From Leptospiraceae bacterium (GTDB lineage Bacteria > Spirochaetota > Leptospiria > Leptospirales > Leptonemataceae): DNA of 64,000 bases. Below, one piece after another: positions 63,328 to 64,000 of this stretch; position 1 is the stretch's first letter, and the number at the start of each line of letters is the position of its first letter. Under the pieces are notes generated by a model. That model ran no database searches, was not told where the DNA came from, and was given only the letters and a program-made list of their open reading frames with translations. The position numbers and the translations under genes are program-made. The stretch spans positions 310,001-374,000 of the forward strand of contig BPKM01000001.1 in assembly GCA_026005135.1 (NCBI GenBank). The letters are read 5' to 3'.

Positions 63328-64000
63328 ATGACAGAAATAGAAAAATTAAAAAAACAAATTGATAAATTATACGAAGTATTAGAAGCAAATCGATATTTAT
63401 CTTCAACATTAAATTTAACTTTAGTTCTGGAACGATTATTAGAAAAAGCAAAAGAGGTTATAGAAGCAGAAGCATCAAGTTTAATGCTTTTAGATGAAGA
63501 AAAGCAAGAATTATATTTTCATACCGTTTTAGGAGAAAAAAGCGAAAAACTTAAAAATATTAGATTAAAATTAGGAGAAGGTATTTCCGGATGGGTTGCA
63601 AAAAATGCTGAGCCAGTATTAGTAGAAGATTGTTCTAAAGATCCCAGATTTTATAGAAAAGCAGATGAAGAATCTGGATTTCATACTCGTTCAATGATGT
63701 GTGTTCCATTAATTTATAGAAAACGTGTTTTAGGTACTATTCAGGTTTTAAATAAAACTCAAGGTAGGAATTTTAATGAAGAAGATTTAAAAATATTTCA
63801 AATAATGGCAGATCAGGCGGCAATAGCTATAGAAAATGCAAGGTTACATAATTTAGCAACGATTGATAATGCAACGGGTTTATATAGAAAAGAATATTTT
63901 TTAATGAGATTAAAAGATGAATATTTACGCTTTTTATATACAGGAAATCCTATAACAGTATTAATGTCAGATATTGATCATTTTAAAAAAGTTAATACAG
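63328..64000 (+). CDS. GAF-GGDEF protein, cut by window end
   Basis: First 224 residues are visible. A short coiled coil (LYEVLEANRYLSSTLNLTLVLERLL) leads into a GAF domain (about 32-165; LGEGISGWVAKNAEPVLVEDC, FHTRSMMCVPLIYRKRVLGTIQVLNK) and the beginning of a GGDEF domain (IDNATGLYRKEYF, LMSDIDHFKKVNT). The catalytic GGDEF motif itself lies beyond the window. Likely a soluble diguanylate cyclase responding to a small ligand. Confidence 0.85.
   Translation, partial: MTEIEKLKKQIDKLYEVLEANRYLSSTLNLTLVLERLLEKAKEVIEAEASSLMLLDEEKQELYFHTVLGEKSEKLKNIRLKLGEGISGWVAKNAEPVLVEDCSKDPRFYRKADEESGFHTRSMMCVPLIYRKRVLGTIQVLNKTQGRNFNEEDLKIFQIMADQAAIAIENARLHNLATIDNATGLYRKEYFLMRLKDEYLRFLYTGNPITVLMSDIDHFKKVNT

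Overview
The window is a low-GC, gene-dense stretch of a spirochaete chromosome. The best lineage marker is cfpA (55992-58031), the spirochaete cytoplasmic filament protein. Other support comes from a probable periplasmic flagellar collar protein (flcA, 28740-31919), a six-pass MCP, a DUF327/YaaR protein, a bacterial XPB helicase and a DUF1564-like protein (a family known mainly from Leptospiraceae). A 2-oxoglutarate dehydrogenase E1 (sucA) implies an oxidative TCA cycle. Together these suggest a Leptospirales-like spirochaete, but that placement is inference. No rRNA, tRNA or CRISPR array was recognised.

Layout. 1-12.8 kb: sucA, rpsR, a Het-C/phospholipase-C-like secreted protein, two SDR oxidoreductases, YaaR, XPB, a D-lactate dehydrogenase broken by two indels, a TlpA-type thioredoxin, a MITE-bounded DUF1564-like gene and a HIT protein. 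12.8-28.8 kb: MCP, UMF1-type MFS permease, AMMECR1 and Memo (amrA, amrB), a frameshifted PAS-GGDEF-EAL protein, a CPBP protease, cinA, a bicarbonate transporter with its PII-like partner (sbtA, sbtB), a class-I amidotransferase, thiS-thiE and a WecG-type glycosyltransferase. 28.7-38.4 kb: flcA with a 17-copy 36-bp coding repeat, a two-CBM48 exported protein, ttcA, a short sigma-70 factor and a sensor kinase with a REC-ATPase partner. 38.4-50.1 kb is the accessory zone: an IS with a slippery transposase gene, two copies of a coiled-coil nuclease-like gene (one dead), an IS30 nested inside an IS4 and a wrecked outer-membrane protein gene, enclosing ordinary housekeeping genes (holA, a Maf/DUF115 glycosyltransferase, yebC-ruvC-ruvA). 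50.1-55.6 kb: the radical SAM partner of AMMECR1/Memo (amrS, frameshifted), a split metallophosphoesterase, a GT4 glycosyltransferase, a split alpha/beta hydrolase and an M20 amidohydrolase. 55.7-63 kb: a co-directional cfpA cluster with four genes I cannot name, one being a vWA-transmembrane-FHA-like protein. The window ends inside a GAF-GGDEF gene.

Three patterns run across the window. First, a 110-180 bp MITE-like repeat with ends close to GGCTTTGTTGCATAA occurs at four loci. Second, several conserved genes are split by single small indels while the sequence on both sides stays intact, which means either assembly indels, very young pseudogenes or phase variation. Third, some genes have a canonical -10 box only 7-9 nt upstream of the ATG and no Shine-Dalgarno, suggesting leaderless mRNAs. 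The cfpA cluster is my main candidate for an undescribed system: a possible membrane link between a periplasmic vWA domain and the cytoplasmic filament.
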